Source of the DNA: Paenalcaligenes hermetiae
Lineage (GTDB): Bacteria > Pseudomonadota > Gammaproteobacteria > Burkholderiales > Burkholderiaceae_B
Length of the DNA stretch: 64,000 bases
Direction: 5' to 3'
Assembly (NCBI RefSeq): GCF_039543645.1
Contig: NZ_BAABKD010000007.1
Span: 62,001-126,000, forward strand
Below the pieces are notes generated by a model. That model was not told the DNA's origin. It saw only the letters and a list, made by a program, of their open reading frames with translations, and did not search any database. This document shows, piece after piece, positions 35,491 to 44,270 of the stretch; the first letter of the stretch is position 1, and every line of letters begins with the position of its first letter. The position numbers and the translations under genes are program-made.

Positions 35491-37521
35491 ATGACACAAG
35501 ATCAAAGTACAACCGCTACCCCGTTAACAGGCTGGGTATTTGGCATTGCGGTTTTGTTTTCAGCGTTCCAAATTTACACGGCTGCTTTTAGCCCCATGTC
35601 GAGCCAAGTCATTCGAGCCTTACATGTTGGGTTTGTGCTGTGGATGGTATTTAGCCTGTATCCCTACTTTTTTGGGCGACGAGTGCCATGGCTAGGGGCA
35701 GGATTTGGGTTAGTAGGGTTTGTTTTTAGTTTTTATCATTGGGTGTTTGAGTCGGACCTGACCGCTCGAGCAGGAGAAATGACACAGACCGATATGATCG
35801 TGGGCATTGTGTTGTTGGTATTGGTATTTGATGCCACGCGGCGGGTGATGGGGCTGGCTCTACCGTTGATTTGTGCGTTGTTTTTACTCTATGGCTTATT
35901 TGGCGAGTATTTACCAGGGCCTTTTATGCATAGAGGATATGGTTTTGATCAAATTATAAGCACATTAAGTTTTGGCACTGAGGGTATTTATGGAACGCCT
36001 ACCTATGTGTCTTCGACGTACATTTTTTTGTTTATTTTATTTGGTTCCTTTTTAGAGCGGGCGGGCATGATCACGTTATTTAGTGATTTCGCGATGGGTA
36101 CGGTCGGACATAGTCGCGGGGGACCCGCTAAGGTTTCTGTAGTGAGCTCAGGGCTAATGGGCACGATTAATGGTTCCGGTGTAGCAAACGTGGTGACCAC
36201 GGGACAATTTACCATTCCTTTGATGAAGCGTTTTGGCTATTCTCCCTCGTTTGCTGGGGGCGTAGAGGCCACATCCAGTATGGGGGGGCAGATCATGCCA
36301 CCAGTGATGGGTGCCGTGGCGTTTATTATGGCTGAAACCATTAATGTGCCCTATGTGGAGATTGTTAAGGCCGCCATTATTCCAGCGATTCTTTACTTTT
36401 TTACGGTATTTTGGACGGTGCATTTGGAAGCGGGTCGCAAGGGGTTAGACGGTTTACCGAAGTCAGAGTGCCCAAATCCATGGGCTGCTGTACGTGAGCG
36501 ATGGTATTTGCTGATTCCTCTCGTGGGCTTAGTTGCCTTGTTATTCTCGGGTTATACGCCCTTGTTTTCAGGGACAGTAGGCTTGGGTTTAACTGTGATT
36601 TTGATTTTTGGCTCTGCGGTCATTACAGGTGTCTCCAGACGCTCACTGCACTATTTGTTTTGGGTGTTACTTGCTTTAGCGTGCAGTGGTTTTTTGCAGT
36701 TTGGCGTGATCAGCTTTTTTGTGATTGTTGCTGTACTGGTAGCGCTTTTGCTGTGGCGTCGCACGTCTGAGCCGGTTTTAAAAGAATCCATACTTTCCTT
36801 AGCGGATGGGGCACGTCATGCTTTACCCGTCGCCGTGGCCTGCGCGCTGGTTGGTGTCATCATTGGCGTGATCAATTTAACCGGTGTGGCCGCCGAATTC
36901 GGTGGGCAAGTGATCGCCATCGGGCAAGATAATTTATTGCTGGCCCTGTTTTTAACTATGGTGACATGCTTGATTTTGGGCATGGGGATTCCGACTATTC
37001 CCAACTATATTATTACTAGTTCGTTGGCGGCTCCGATTTTACTTAAGCTTGGCGTACCGCTGATTGTGTCCCACATGTTTGTTTTTTATTTTGGCATCAT
37101 GGCGGATTTAACCCCACCAGTGGCGTTGGCGGCATTTGCAGCGGCTCCTATTGCAAAAAGCACAGGCTTAAAAATCAGTTTTCAAGCCATACGGGTAGCG
37201 ATTGCCGGCTTTGTTGTGCCTTATATGGCTGTGTATGCGCCAGCATTGATGCTGCAAAACTATAGCCATTTTGGCGAAGTCATATTTGTGCTTGTTAAAG
37301 CCGTACTGGCCATTGTGCTGTGGGGGGCGGGCGCCACCGGGTTTTTGTTAACACATTTAAACTGGCTTGAGCGTATTTATGTTGTGGCCGCTGCTGCGTT
37401 GTTGGTATGGGCAAATCCGGTTTCTGATCAAATCGGGGCTGTAGCAACGGTATTGTTTTTTATTTGGCATGGGTGGCGGGTACGCCGGCACAAATTAGGA
37501 ACACCGCCTTTATGCAATTAG
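35491..37521 (+). CDS. TRAP transporter fused permease (4TM + 12TM)
   Basis: Inner-membrane protein of about 676 residues that joins the small and large TRAP permease subunits in one chain, as is normal for the TAXI class. About 16-18 hydrophobic segments are visible; the GTINGSGVANVVTTGQFTIP loop and the GMGIPTIPNYI and DLTPPVALAAFAA motifs are TRAP-permease hallmarks. It drives sodium-coupled import of the acid bound by the TAXI protein. The ATG at 35491 is preferred because the upstream TTG reading runs through the hairpin. Its last 10 bases overlap DUF1850. Confidence 0.92.
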   Translation: MTQDQSTTATPLTGWVFGIAVLFSAFQIYTAAFSPMSSQVIRALHVGFVLWMVFSLYPYFFGRRVPWLGAGFGLVGFVFSFYHWVFESDLTARAGEMTQTDMIVGIVLLVLVFDATRRVMGLALPLICALFLLYGLFGEYLPGPFMHRGYGFDQIISTLSFGTEGIYGTPTYVSSTYIFLFILFGSFLERAGMITLFSDFAMGTVGHSRGGPAKVSVVSSGLMGTINGSGVANVVTTGQFTIPLMKRFGYSPSFAGGVEATSSMGGQIMPPVMGAVAFIMAETINVPYVEIVKAAIIPAILYFFTVFWTVHLEAGRKGLDGLPKSECPNPWAAVRERWYLLIPLVGLVALLFSGYTPLFSGTVGLGLTVILIFGSAVITGVSRRSLHYLFWVLLALACSGFLQFGVISFFVIVAVLVALLLWRRTSEPVLKESILSLADGARHALPVAVACALVGVIIGVINLTGVAAEFGGQVIAIGQDNLLLALFLTMVTCLILGMGIPTIPNYIITSSLAAPILLKLGVPLIVSHMFVFYFGIMADLTPPVALAAFAAAPIAKSTGLKISFQAIRVAIAGFVVPYMAVYAPALMLQNYSHFGEVIFVLVKAVLAIVLWGAGATGFLLTHLNWLERIYVVAAAALLVWANPVSDQIGAVATVLFFIWHGWRVRRHKLGTPPLCN

Positions 37522-37934
37522 GTGTCTGTTTGCAGTTGGCGGCAGCGTTGCATATACCTCCGGTTTTTATCCCTAGTGCAGATTTTGTTTTGTCTTGGAC
37601 ACATTCGATTGAAAAACAGCGCTGGGAAGAGCATTATCGAGTAGAGTATGACGCCGATCAGAAACAACCTGTACTCAAAGCGCTCAAAACACGGATACGG
37701 GGCTCCGCGGCAGGGATGGAGCCACCCGAGCAGTCGTATTGGGAGCAGGGTTGGTACGTATATCAGCCCTTAGCACCTACACCGCAAACGCTTCCTTTGA
37801 TGCGCTCAGAGTTTACGCCAGATTATGAGTGGTGTGACTCATCGGGTTGTTTGCCCTTATCGGCGTATATGCCGCGCGACGGCGGTGTAACGTTATTGAG
37901 CCCTTGTATCAAAGCTATAGAACATAACCAATAA
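37512..37934 (+). CDS. DUF1850 domain protein
   Basis: Protein of about 140 residues assigned to DUF1850, a family found beside TAXI-type TRAP transporters. It has a hydrophobic N-terminal segment, FVLSWTHSIEKQRWEEHYRV as the conserved core and several aromatic residues. Function unknown; the constant pairing suggests an accessory to the transporter. The ATG at 37512 overlaps the permease stop by 10 bases, indicating coupling. A longer TTG start from 37464 would lie inside the permease gene and is not preferred. Confidence 0.82.
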   Translation: MQLGVCLQLAAALHIPPVFIPSADFVLSWTHSIEKQRWEEHYRVEYDADQKQPVLKALKTRIRGSAAGMEPPEQSYWEQGWYVYQPLAPTPQTLPLMRSEFTPDYEWCDSSGCLPLSAYMPRDGGVTLLSPCIKAIEHNQ

Positions 37935-37948
37935 CGGAGACAAGAACC

Positions 37949-39172
37949 GTGACAGAACAACGACAAGCCCCTTTGACTGGGATCCGTGTCTTAGATTTAA
38001 CCCGCGTTTTAGCTGGGCCTTGGTGTACCCAAAATTTAGCGGACTTAGGTGCCGAGGTGATTAAAGTCGAGCGCCCACAAAGCGGTGATGATACCCGAGG
38101 CTGGGGGCCGCCTTATCTGCGAGACCAAAAGGGGCAAGACACGACCGAGGCGGCTTATTATGCTGCAGCGAACCGGAATAAAAAATCCGTCACCATTGAT
38201 ATGTCTACTACGGCAGGAGCCCACGCCATCCGTGAGCTTGCGGCACAGTGCGATATTTTAGTTGAAAACTTTAAAGTGGGCGGATTAAAAAAATATGGGT
38301 TGGATTATGAAAGCCTACGAGCCGTGAACCCGCGCTTGATTTATTGCTCGATTACAGGTTTTGGTCAAAATGGGCCTTATGCCACTCGCCCTGGTTATGA
38401 TTTTATGATCCAGGCGATGGGGGGCTTAATGAGCATCACCGGGGAGCGAGATGATCTACCTGGTGGGGGCCCACAAAAAGCGGGGGTGGCGGTGGCGGAC
38501 TTGATGACTGGTATGTATGCCACCGTTGGGGTGCTAGCTGCGCTTTATGAGCGCCAGCGTAGTGGTTTGGGACAGCATATTGATATGGCACTATTGGATT
38601 GTCAGGTAGCGATGCTAGCAAACCAAAATATGAATTATTTAGCTTCAGGGCAACCGCCTACACGCACGGGTAATGCTCACCCCAACTTGGTGCCTTATCA
38701 AGTATTTAGTGTCGCCGATGGGCATATGATTGTAGCGGTAGGAAATGACTCTCAATTTAAAGCATTTACTCAAGCGATAGGGCTGCCGACGTTAGCCAAG
38801 GATCCACGTTTTGCCACTAATCCTGAGCGAGTCCGCCACCGCGATCAACTGATTCCTTTACTAGCAGAGCAACTCCAACAGCGGCCTCGCGATGAGTGGT
38901 TGGTTTTGTTTGAATCGGTAAATGTGCCGGCTGGCCCCATCAATACGTTAGATCAGGTCTATGACAACCCACAGGTGCAAGCACGGCAAATGAAAATCAC
39001 CATGGATCACCCTTTGGCAGGACCAGCTCACTTTGTAGCCAGCCCCTTACGGTTTTCGGCGAGTCCTGTACGCTATGACACCCCCCCACCTTTGCTGGGG
39101 GAACATACCCAACAGGTGTTATCGACATGGTTGGGGCTGTCCGAGGCACAAATACAAGCGCTACAAAATTAA
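37949..39172 (+). CDS. Family III CoA-transferase (CaiB/BaiF)
   Basis: Formyl-CoA-transferase-type enzyme of 407 residues that moves CoA between carboxylic acids through an aspartyl-CoA thioester. The N-terminal LDLTRVLAGPWCTQNLADLGAEVIKVE, the PGYDFMIQAMGG loop and the catalytic Asp in AGVAVADLMTGMYA are all present. It follows DUF1850 by 14 bases and precedes glutaryl-CoA dehydrogenase, so it most likely activates glutarate (or a related dicarboxylate) to its CoA ester, like mammalian SUGCT. The exact substrate pair is inferred. Confidence 0.9.
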   Translation: MTEQRQAPLTGIRVLDLTRVLAGPWCTQNLADLGAEVIKVERPQSGDDTRGWGPPYLRDQKGQDTTEAAYYAAANRNKKSVTIDMSTTAGAHAIRELAAQCDILVENFKVGGLKKYGLDYESLRAVNPRLIYCSITGFGQNGPYATRPGYDFMIQAMGGLMSITGERDDLPGGGPQKAGVAVADLMTGMYATVGVLAALYERQRSGLGQHIDMALLDCQVAMLANQNMNYLASGQPPTRTGNAHPNLVPYQVFSVADGHMIVAVGNDSQFKAFTQAIGLPTLAKDPRFATNPERVRHRDQLIPLLAEQLQQRPRDEWLVLFESVNVPAGPINTLDQVYDNPQVQARQMKITMDHPLAGPAHFVASPLRFSASPVRYDTPPPLLGEHTQQVLSTWLGLSEAQIQALQN

Positions 39173-39205
39173 AGCGCATTAACTTTTACGACTAAAGGAG
39201 TCATT

Positions 39206-40399
39206 ATGTCTGTGAACCCAACCTTTCATTGGGAAGATCCATTACTTTTGGATTTGCAGCTCAATGAGGATGAACGTATGGTGCGTGATGCTGCCTATGC
39301 GTACGCCCAAGAAAAGTTACTTCCTCGGGTACTAGAGGCTTTTAGAAATGAGCAAACGGATCCCGCTATTTTTCAGGAAATGGGGGAGCTAGGTTTATTA
39401 GGGGCGACGATACCGGAAACATATGGTGGGGCAGGTTTAAATTATGTGTCCTATGGTTTGATTGCGCGAGAGGTAGAACGCGTTGATTCGGGTTATCGCT
39501 CCATGATGAGCGTGCAGTCATCGTTGGTGATGGTGCCGATTTATGAGTTTGGTTCCGAGGAGCAAAAACAAAAATACTTACCTAAACTTGCGCGTGGTGA
39601 GTGGGTAGGTTGTTTTGGTTTAACAGAGCCGAACCATGGTTCGGATCCGGGGGCGATGGAGACACGCGCTAAAAAAACCGCTGACGGTTATGTTTTACAT
39701 GGAAATAAAACGTGGATTACTAACTCCCCTATTGCTGATGTGTTTGTCGTTTGGGCCAAAGTCGTGGGCGGTGAGGACGACGGCAAAATCCGTGGCTTTA
39801 TTTTAGAAAAAGGCATGAAGGGGTTATCGGCTCCAGTGATTCATGGCAAAGTTGGTTTGCGTGCCTCCATTACTGGGGAAATAGTAATGGATGGCGTAGA
39901 AGTCGGTGCTGAGCATATGTTGCCTAAGGTCGCGGGCTTACGTGGACCCTTTACGTGTTTGAATTCGGCGCGCTATGGAATTGCTTGGGGGGCATTGGGT
40001 GCGGCAGAAGATTGTTGGCACACCGCACGTCAGTACACATTAGATCGTAAGCAGTTTGGGCGCCCATTGGCCGCTAATCAACTTATTCAGAAAAAGCTTG
40101 CGGACATGCAAACCGAAATCACCTTGGCGCTTCAAGGGTGTTTGCGCTTGGGGCGTATGAAAGACGAGGGGATCGCGGCGGTAGAAATTACCTCAATTAT
40201 GAAGAGAAACTCGTGCGGCAAGGCATTAGACATCGCGCGGTTAGCGCGAGATATGCTAGGGGGCAATGGGATTTCTGACGAGTTTGGTGTAGCGCGTCAT
40301 TTGGTGAATCTAGAGGTGGTAAATACCTATGAGGGTACCCATGATATTCATGCGTTGATTTTGGGACGAGCGCAAACAGGACTGCAAGCCTTTTTTTAA
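39206..40399 (+). CDS. gcdH: Glutaryl-CoA dehydrogenase
   Basis: FAD acyl-CoA dehydrogenase of 397 residues. The catalytic base Glu376 sits in NTYEGTHDIHALILGRAQTG, and the FGLTEPNHGSDPG and KTWITNSPIADVF segments bind FAD. The combination ending in THDIHALILGRAQTG is typical of GcdH, which oxidises and decarboxylates glutaryl-CoA to crotonyl-CoA in lysine, tryptophan and glutarate breakdown. AAAGGAG precedes the start. It closes the TAXI-DUF1850-CoA-transferase unit and is followed by a strong terminator. Confidence 0.93.
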   Translation: MSVNPTFHWEDPLLLDLQLNEDERMVRDAAYAYAQEKLLPRVLEAFRNEQTDPAIFQEMGELGLLGATIPETYGGAGLNYVSYGLIAREVERVDSGYRSMMSVQSSLVMVPIYEFGSEEQKQKYLPKLARGEWVGCFGLTEPNHGSDPGAMETRAKKTADGYVLHGNKTWITNSPIADVFVVWAKVVGGEDDGKIRGFILEKGMKGLSAPVIHGKVGLRASITGEIVMDGVEVGAEHMLPKVAGLRGPFTCLNSARYGIAWGALGAAEDCWHTARQYTLDRKQFGRPLAANQLIQKKLADMQTEITLALQGCLRLGRMKDEGIAAVEITSIMKRNSCGKALDIARLARDMLGGNGISDEFGVARHLVNLEVVNTYEGTHDIHALILGRAQTGLQAFF

Positions 40400-40423
40400 A
40401 AAATAACGCAATTCCTTTGTAGT

Positions 40424-40459
40424 AAAAAAGCCAGTTTTTCACAGGATGCTGGCTTTTTT
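40424..40459 (+). terminator. Intrinsic terminator after gcdH
   Basis: Perfect 11-bp stem AAAAAAGCCAG (40424-40434) / CTGGCTTTTTT (40449-40459), 14-base loop, ending in T6. Confidence 0.9.
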
Positions 40460-40875
40460 CGCTTTTTACTCCCTTTGTTGTAAAAACACGTTACGATGTA
40501 GGTTTTGCTTTGCACAATACCAACATGCGATGGCTTAGGGTTGCTTAGGGTGAACCAAACGGGTTATTCTATTTGATTCATTCTTACCAGAATGGATAAT
40601 AGGCTAAGTTTTACGGTTATCCGCCTGTTAATTTGCGCCTTTTTACTGCTGCTGGCCGCGTCACAAGCGTGTGGTGCCGAGCTTTCGTTTCAAGCTATAC
40701 GCACTGTTTGCGTGCTTGCCGTGTTCCACAGAGTGCAGACGGCTCTGTAATGTGTTTAGGTGGAAAAGCTCAGTGGGCTTTAAAGCGCTAAATCATGTTG
40801 CTGTAGCTGGTCCAGACTCCGGCTTAGGTGCCAGGTGGGATATTCGAGCAAAACCTGAAAGGAAATATTTATATT
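40460..40875 (+). promoter_or_regulatory. Long leader region of the ilv operon
   Basis: A 416-base stretch without a conserved gene. It contains a tandem repeat of GCTTAGGGT with a 10-base period (about 40533-40551), a weak promoter candidate (TTGCTT at 40541, TATTCT at 40565), a Leu-rich 52-codon frame (40592-40750) and short inverted repeats such as AAAGCTC-AGT-GGGCTTT near 40773. No terminator with a T-run precedes ilvI. An attenuation-type control is possible, but no clear antiterminator pair was found. Confidence 0.4.
40592..40750 (+). CDS. Possible Leu-rich leader peptide or small secreted peptide upstream of ilvI
   Basis: A 52-residue frame. Residues 11-22 (RLLICAFLLLLA) carry seven Leu and one Ile, in mixed TTA and CTG codons. 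That would fit a branched-chain amino-acid attenuation leader, but it also fits a signal peptide ending near ACGA-E. No good Shine-Dalgarno lies before the ATG, and no attenuator terminator is visible between it and ilvI. No family recognised. Kept as a candidate only. Confidence 0.3.
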   Translation: MDNRLSFTVIRLLICAFLLLLAASQACGAELSFQAIRTVCVLAVFHRVQTAL

Positions 40876-42609
40876 ATGGAACTCAATGGCGCCGATATCG
40901 TAGTTCGCACGTTGGCCGAAGAAGGGGTGGAGCATGTTTTTGGTTACCCCGGCGGTGCGGTTTTATACATCTACGATGCGATATTCAAACAAGACAAATT
41001 TCGTCATATCTTAGTTCGTCATGAACAAGCTGCAGTACATGCTGCAGATGCTTATTCCCGCTCCTCTAACAAAGTCGGCGTGGCTTTAGTGACCAGTGGC
41101 CCCGGGCTAACGAATGCCGTAACAGGCATTGCTACCGCCTACATGGACTCAGTGCCTATGGTGATTATCAGTGGCCAAGTCGGCACACAGGCTATTGGCG
41201 AGGACGCTTTCCAAGAATGTGATGCGGTCGGTATCACCCGCCCCTGTGTTAAGCATAACTTCTTAGTACGTGATGTACGAGATTTGGCGGATATTATTCG
41301 CAAAGCCTTCTATATTGCTAAAACGGGTCGTCCTGGTCCGGTGCTTGTCGATATCCCTAAAGACATTACCGTAGCAATGGCGCGTTATACGCCTAAACGG
41401 GGCGAGCCTAAACTACGCTCCTACATGCCCGTCACTAAAGGCCATCAGGGGCAGATCAAAAAAGCCGCGCAGCTGCTCGCTCAGGCTGAGCGCCCCATGG
41501 TATATGTGGGCGGTGGTGCTATTTTGGGCGATGCTTCTGAGCAGGTCAATAAACTGGTTAAGCTCACCGGGGCCCCGTGTACAACCACGCTCATGGCTTT
41601 GGGCGCTTTTCCCGGCTGCGATGATCAGTACGTAGGTATGCCCGGTATGCACGGCACTTACGAAGCCAATATGGCCATGCAGCATTGTGATGTGTTGATT
41701 GCGGTGGGCGCACGTTTTGATGATCGTGTAATCGGCAATCCCCGTCATTTTGCTCAAGTACCACGCAAAATCATCCATATTGACATTGATCCGTCTTCAA
41801 TTTCAAAACGGGTTAAAGCCGATGTTCCCATTGTTGGTTGTGTCAAAGACGTCCTAACCGAATTAAACGAGTTTTACGCCCAAACCAAATCTGCCTCGAA
41901 TGCGAAAAAAACCGCATTGGCCAAATGGTGGCAGCAGATCAATGAGTGGCGTGGCGTAAAAAGCCTATCCTACGAAAAATCCGATAGCGTCATTAAACCA
42001 CAGTCAGTAGTAGAAGCGCTTTGGGAAGTCACTGGCGGCAACGCTTTTGTGACCTCAGACGTTGGACAGCACCAAATGTGGGCCGCACAATACTATCGCT
42101 TTAACCACCCACGCCGTTGGATTAACTCTGGCGGATTGGGGACGATGGGGGTTGGCTTGCCTTACGCCATGGGGGTACAAATGGCGAACCCAGATGCCGA
42201 TGTGGCTGTGATCACTGGTGAAGCCTCGATTCAGATGAATATTCAAGAGCTTTCCACCTGCAGTCAGTATCGCCTTACACCCAAGATTTTATGCTTAAAT
42301 AACCGCTATTTAGGTATGGTGCGTCAATGGCAGGAAATCGATTATGGTTCCCGTTATTCTGAATCGTACGTGGATGCTTTGCCTGATTTCACAAAGCTAG
42401 TCGAAAGCTATGGGCATGTAGGCTTACATATTGAGAGCCCCTCGGATGTGGTGCCAGCCATTCGCGAAGCTTTTACCAAGCATAAAGACCGTTTGGTATT
42501 TATGAACTTTATTACAGACCAAACCGAAAACGTATGGCCTATGGTAAAAGCGGGCAAAGGCCTCACGGAAATGATCCTTAGCGCTGCCGACCTAGAGGGG
42601 GACGAATAA
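40876..42609 (+). CDS. ilvI: Acetolactate synthase large subunit
   Basis: ThDP- and FAD-dependent catalytic subunit (577 residues) of acetohydroxyacid synthase, the first common step of valine, leucine and isoleucine synthesis. The N-terminal GADIVVRTLAEEGVEHVFGYPGG and catalytic Glu segment RHEQAAVHAADAYSR are present. The ThDP/Mg site reads VTGEASIQMNIQEL (usually GDGSFQM...), so the first Gly-Asp of that motif is Gly-Glu here. AAAGGAAAT precedes the ATG at 40876; an upstream in-frame start is not preferred. The stop overlaps the ilvH start by one base (TAATG), so the subunits are coupled. Confidence 0.96.
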   Translation: MELNGADIVVRTLAEEGVEHVFGYPGGAVLYIYDAIFKQDKFRHILVRHEQAAVHAADAYSRSSNKVGVALVTSGPGLTNAVTGIATAYMDSVPMVIISGQVGTQAIGEDAFQECDAVGITRPCVKHNFLVRDVRDLADIIRKAFYIAKTGRPGPVLVDIPKDITVAMARYTPKRGEPKLRSYMPVTKGHQGQIKKAAQLLAQAERPMVYVGGGAILGDASEQVNKLVKLTGAPCTTTLMALGAFPGCDDQYVGMPGMHGTYEANMAMQHCDVLIAVGARFDDRVIGNPRHFAQVPRKIIHIDIDPSSISKRVKADVPIVGCVKDVLTELNEFYAQTKSASNAKKTALAKWWQQINEWRGVKSLSYEKSDSVIKPQSVVEALWEVTGGNAFVTSDVGQHQMWAAQYYRFNHPRRWINSGGLGTMGVGLPYAMGVQMANPDADVAVITGEASIQMNIQELSTCSQYRLTPKILCLNNRYLGMVRQWQEIDYGSRYSESYVDALPDFTKLVESYGHVGLHIESPSDVVPAIREAFTKHKDRLVFMNFITDQTENVWPMVKAGKGLTEMILSAADLEGDE

Positions 42610-43100
42610 TGAAACACGTAATCTCTATCCTGCTCGAAAACGAACCCGGCGCGTTGTCTCGTGTGGTAGGCTTGTTTTCTGCTCGTGGCTATAACATTGA
42701 AACCCTCACCGTCGCGCCAACAGAAGACGATACACTATCGCGCATGACTATCGTCACCATTGGTTCAGACGAGGTCATCGAGCAAATTACAAAACATTTA
42801 AATCGTTTAGTGGATGTGGTCAAAGTCGTTGATCTATCCGAGGGTCCCCATGTAGAGCGTGAGCTAATGCTCATCAAGGTCCGTGCTGTAGGTAAAGAGC
42901 GCGAAGAACTGAAACGTTTAGCGGATATTTTCCGTGGGCGTATCATCGATGTAACGGACAAAACCTATACGATTGAATTAACTGGGGTGCAGGAAAAAAT
43001 ATCCGCCTTCATCCAAGCCATCGATCGCAGTGCTATTCTTGAAACGGTACGTACCGGTGTCTCAGGTATTAGCCGTGGCGAACGAATTTTAAAGCTATAA
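42609..43100 (+). CDS. ilvH: Acetolactate synthase small (regulatory) subunit
   Basis: Regulatory subunit of 163 residues that binds valine and stimulates IlvI. An N-terminal ACT domain (about 1-75) begins ISILLENEPGALSRVVGLFSARGYNIETL, the valine-sensing motif, and the C-terminal ALS_ss domain follows. Length matches E. coli IlvH. Coupled to ilvI and 42 bases before ilvC. Confidence 0.97.
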   Translation: MKHVISILLENEPGALSRVVGLFSARGYNIETLTVAPTEDDTLSRMTIVTIGSDEVIEQITKHLNRLVDVVKVVDLSEGPHVERELMLIKVRAVGKEREELKRLADIFRGRIIDVTDKTYTIELTGVQEKISAFIQAIDRSAILETVRTGVSGISRGERILKL

Positions 43101-43142
43101 CGCTGTAGTAAGCAGATTACACAAATTAATTTGGAGTTATCC

Positions 43143-44159
43143 ATGAAAGTTTTTTACGACAAAGACTGCGATCAGTCTTTAATTAAAGGCAAAAACGTTG
43201 CCATCATCGGTTACGGTTCCCAGGGCTACGCGCATGCGAACAACTTAAATGACTCGGGTGTTAACGTAACGGTTGGTCTACGTAAAAGCGGTGCCTCCTG
43301 GGCAAAAGCCGAAGCCGCTGGCCTTAACGTAAAAGAAGTGGCGGATGCCGTTAAAGATGCCGATGTGGTCATGATCCTACTGCCTGACGAAAATATTGCA
43401 GAGGTTTACCGCACCCAAGTAGAGCCCAACATGAAAGCCGGTGCCGCGTTGGCTTTTGCACATGGTTTTAACGTTCACTACGGTCAAGTTGTACCCCGCA
43501 AAGACGTGGATGTAATCATGGTGGCTCCTAAAGCCCCTGGCCATACCGTACGTGGTACTTACCAGCAAGGCGGCGGTGTGCCCCATCTGATCGCTGTATA
43601 TCAGGACGTATCAGGTGCTGCTCGTGATATCGCGCTTTCCTATGCCAGTGCTAATGGCGGTGGCCGTGCTGGTATTATCGAAACCAACTTCCGTGAAGAA
43701 ACCGAAACTGACTTGTTTGGTGAGCAGGCGGTTCTTTGTGGTGGTGCGGTTGAGCTCATCAAAGCCGGTTTTGATACCTTGGTCGAAGCAGGTTATGCCC
43801 CCGAAATGGCATACTTCGAATGCTTGCACGAACTCAAGCTCATCGTGGACTTGATCTACGAGGGTGGTATTGCCAACATGAACTACTCCATTTCCAATAA
43901 CGCGGAATACGGCGAGTACGTAACTGGTCCTAAGATCATTACCGACGAAACGCGCAAAGCCATGCGTGAGTGCTTAACCAATATTCAAAATGGTGAGTAC
44001 GCGAAAAACTTCATTCTTGAGCACGCTGCCGGTGCGCCATCCATGACAGCACGTCGTCGCATTAACGAAGAGTCCCAAATTGAAAAAGTGGGTGCTCAGT
44101 TACGTGCGATGATGCCTTGGATTGCAGCTAATAAACTAGTAGACCAAAGCAAGAACTAA
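43143..44159 (+). CDS. ilvC: Ketol-acid reductoisomerase
   Basis: NADPH enzyme of 338 residues (class I KARI) that rearranges and reduces acetolactate or acetohydroxybutyrate in branched-chain amino-acid synthesis. Rossmann motif GYGSQGYAHANNL near the start, metal-binding Asp/Glu in the DLFGEQAVLCGG segment, and the C-terminal MNYSISNNAEYGEY knot. The ATG at 43143 has GGAG upstream. Third gene of the ilvI-ilvH-ilvC unit, followed by a terminator. Confidence 0.98.
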   Translation: MKVFYDKDCDQSLIKGKNVAIIGYGSQGYAHANNLNDSGVNVTVGLRKSGASWAKAEAAGLNVKEVADAVKDADVVMILLPDENIAEVYRTQVEPNMKAGAALAFAHGFNVHYGQVVPRKDVDVIMVAPKAPGHTVRGTYQQGGGVPHLIAVYQDVSGAARDIALSYASANGGGRAGIIETNFREETETDLFGEQAVLCGGAVELIKAGFDTLVEAGYAPEMAYFECLHELKLIVDLIYEGGIANMNYSISNNAEYGEYVTGPKIITDETRKAMRECLTNIQNGEYAKNFILEHAAGAPSMTARRRINEESQIEKVGAQLRAMMPWIAANKLVDQSKN

Positions 44160-44177
44160 TTTTGCTGGTCACTATTA

Positions 44178-44213
44178 AAAACCTCCGCCACCTAAAATGG
44201 CGGAGGTTTTTTT
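44178..44213 (+). terminator. Intrinsic terminator after ilvC
   Basis: Perfect stem AACCTCCGCCA / TGGCGGAGGTT with a 7-base loop, followed by T residues. Confidence 0.92.
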
Positions 44214-44270
44214 GTCGCTTGGTCTGATTGGCGTTAAAATAGGCTTTTCTTTTCCATCTGTTAGGTGCTT

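Noticed and set aside
40671..41024. Plus-strand frame of 117 codons overlapping the ilvI start
   Set aside because: No family similarity, and it overlaps the well-supported ilvI start in another frame.
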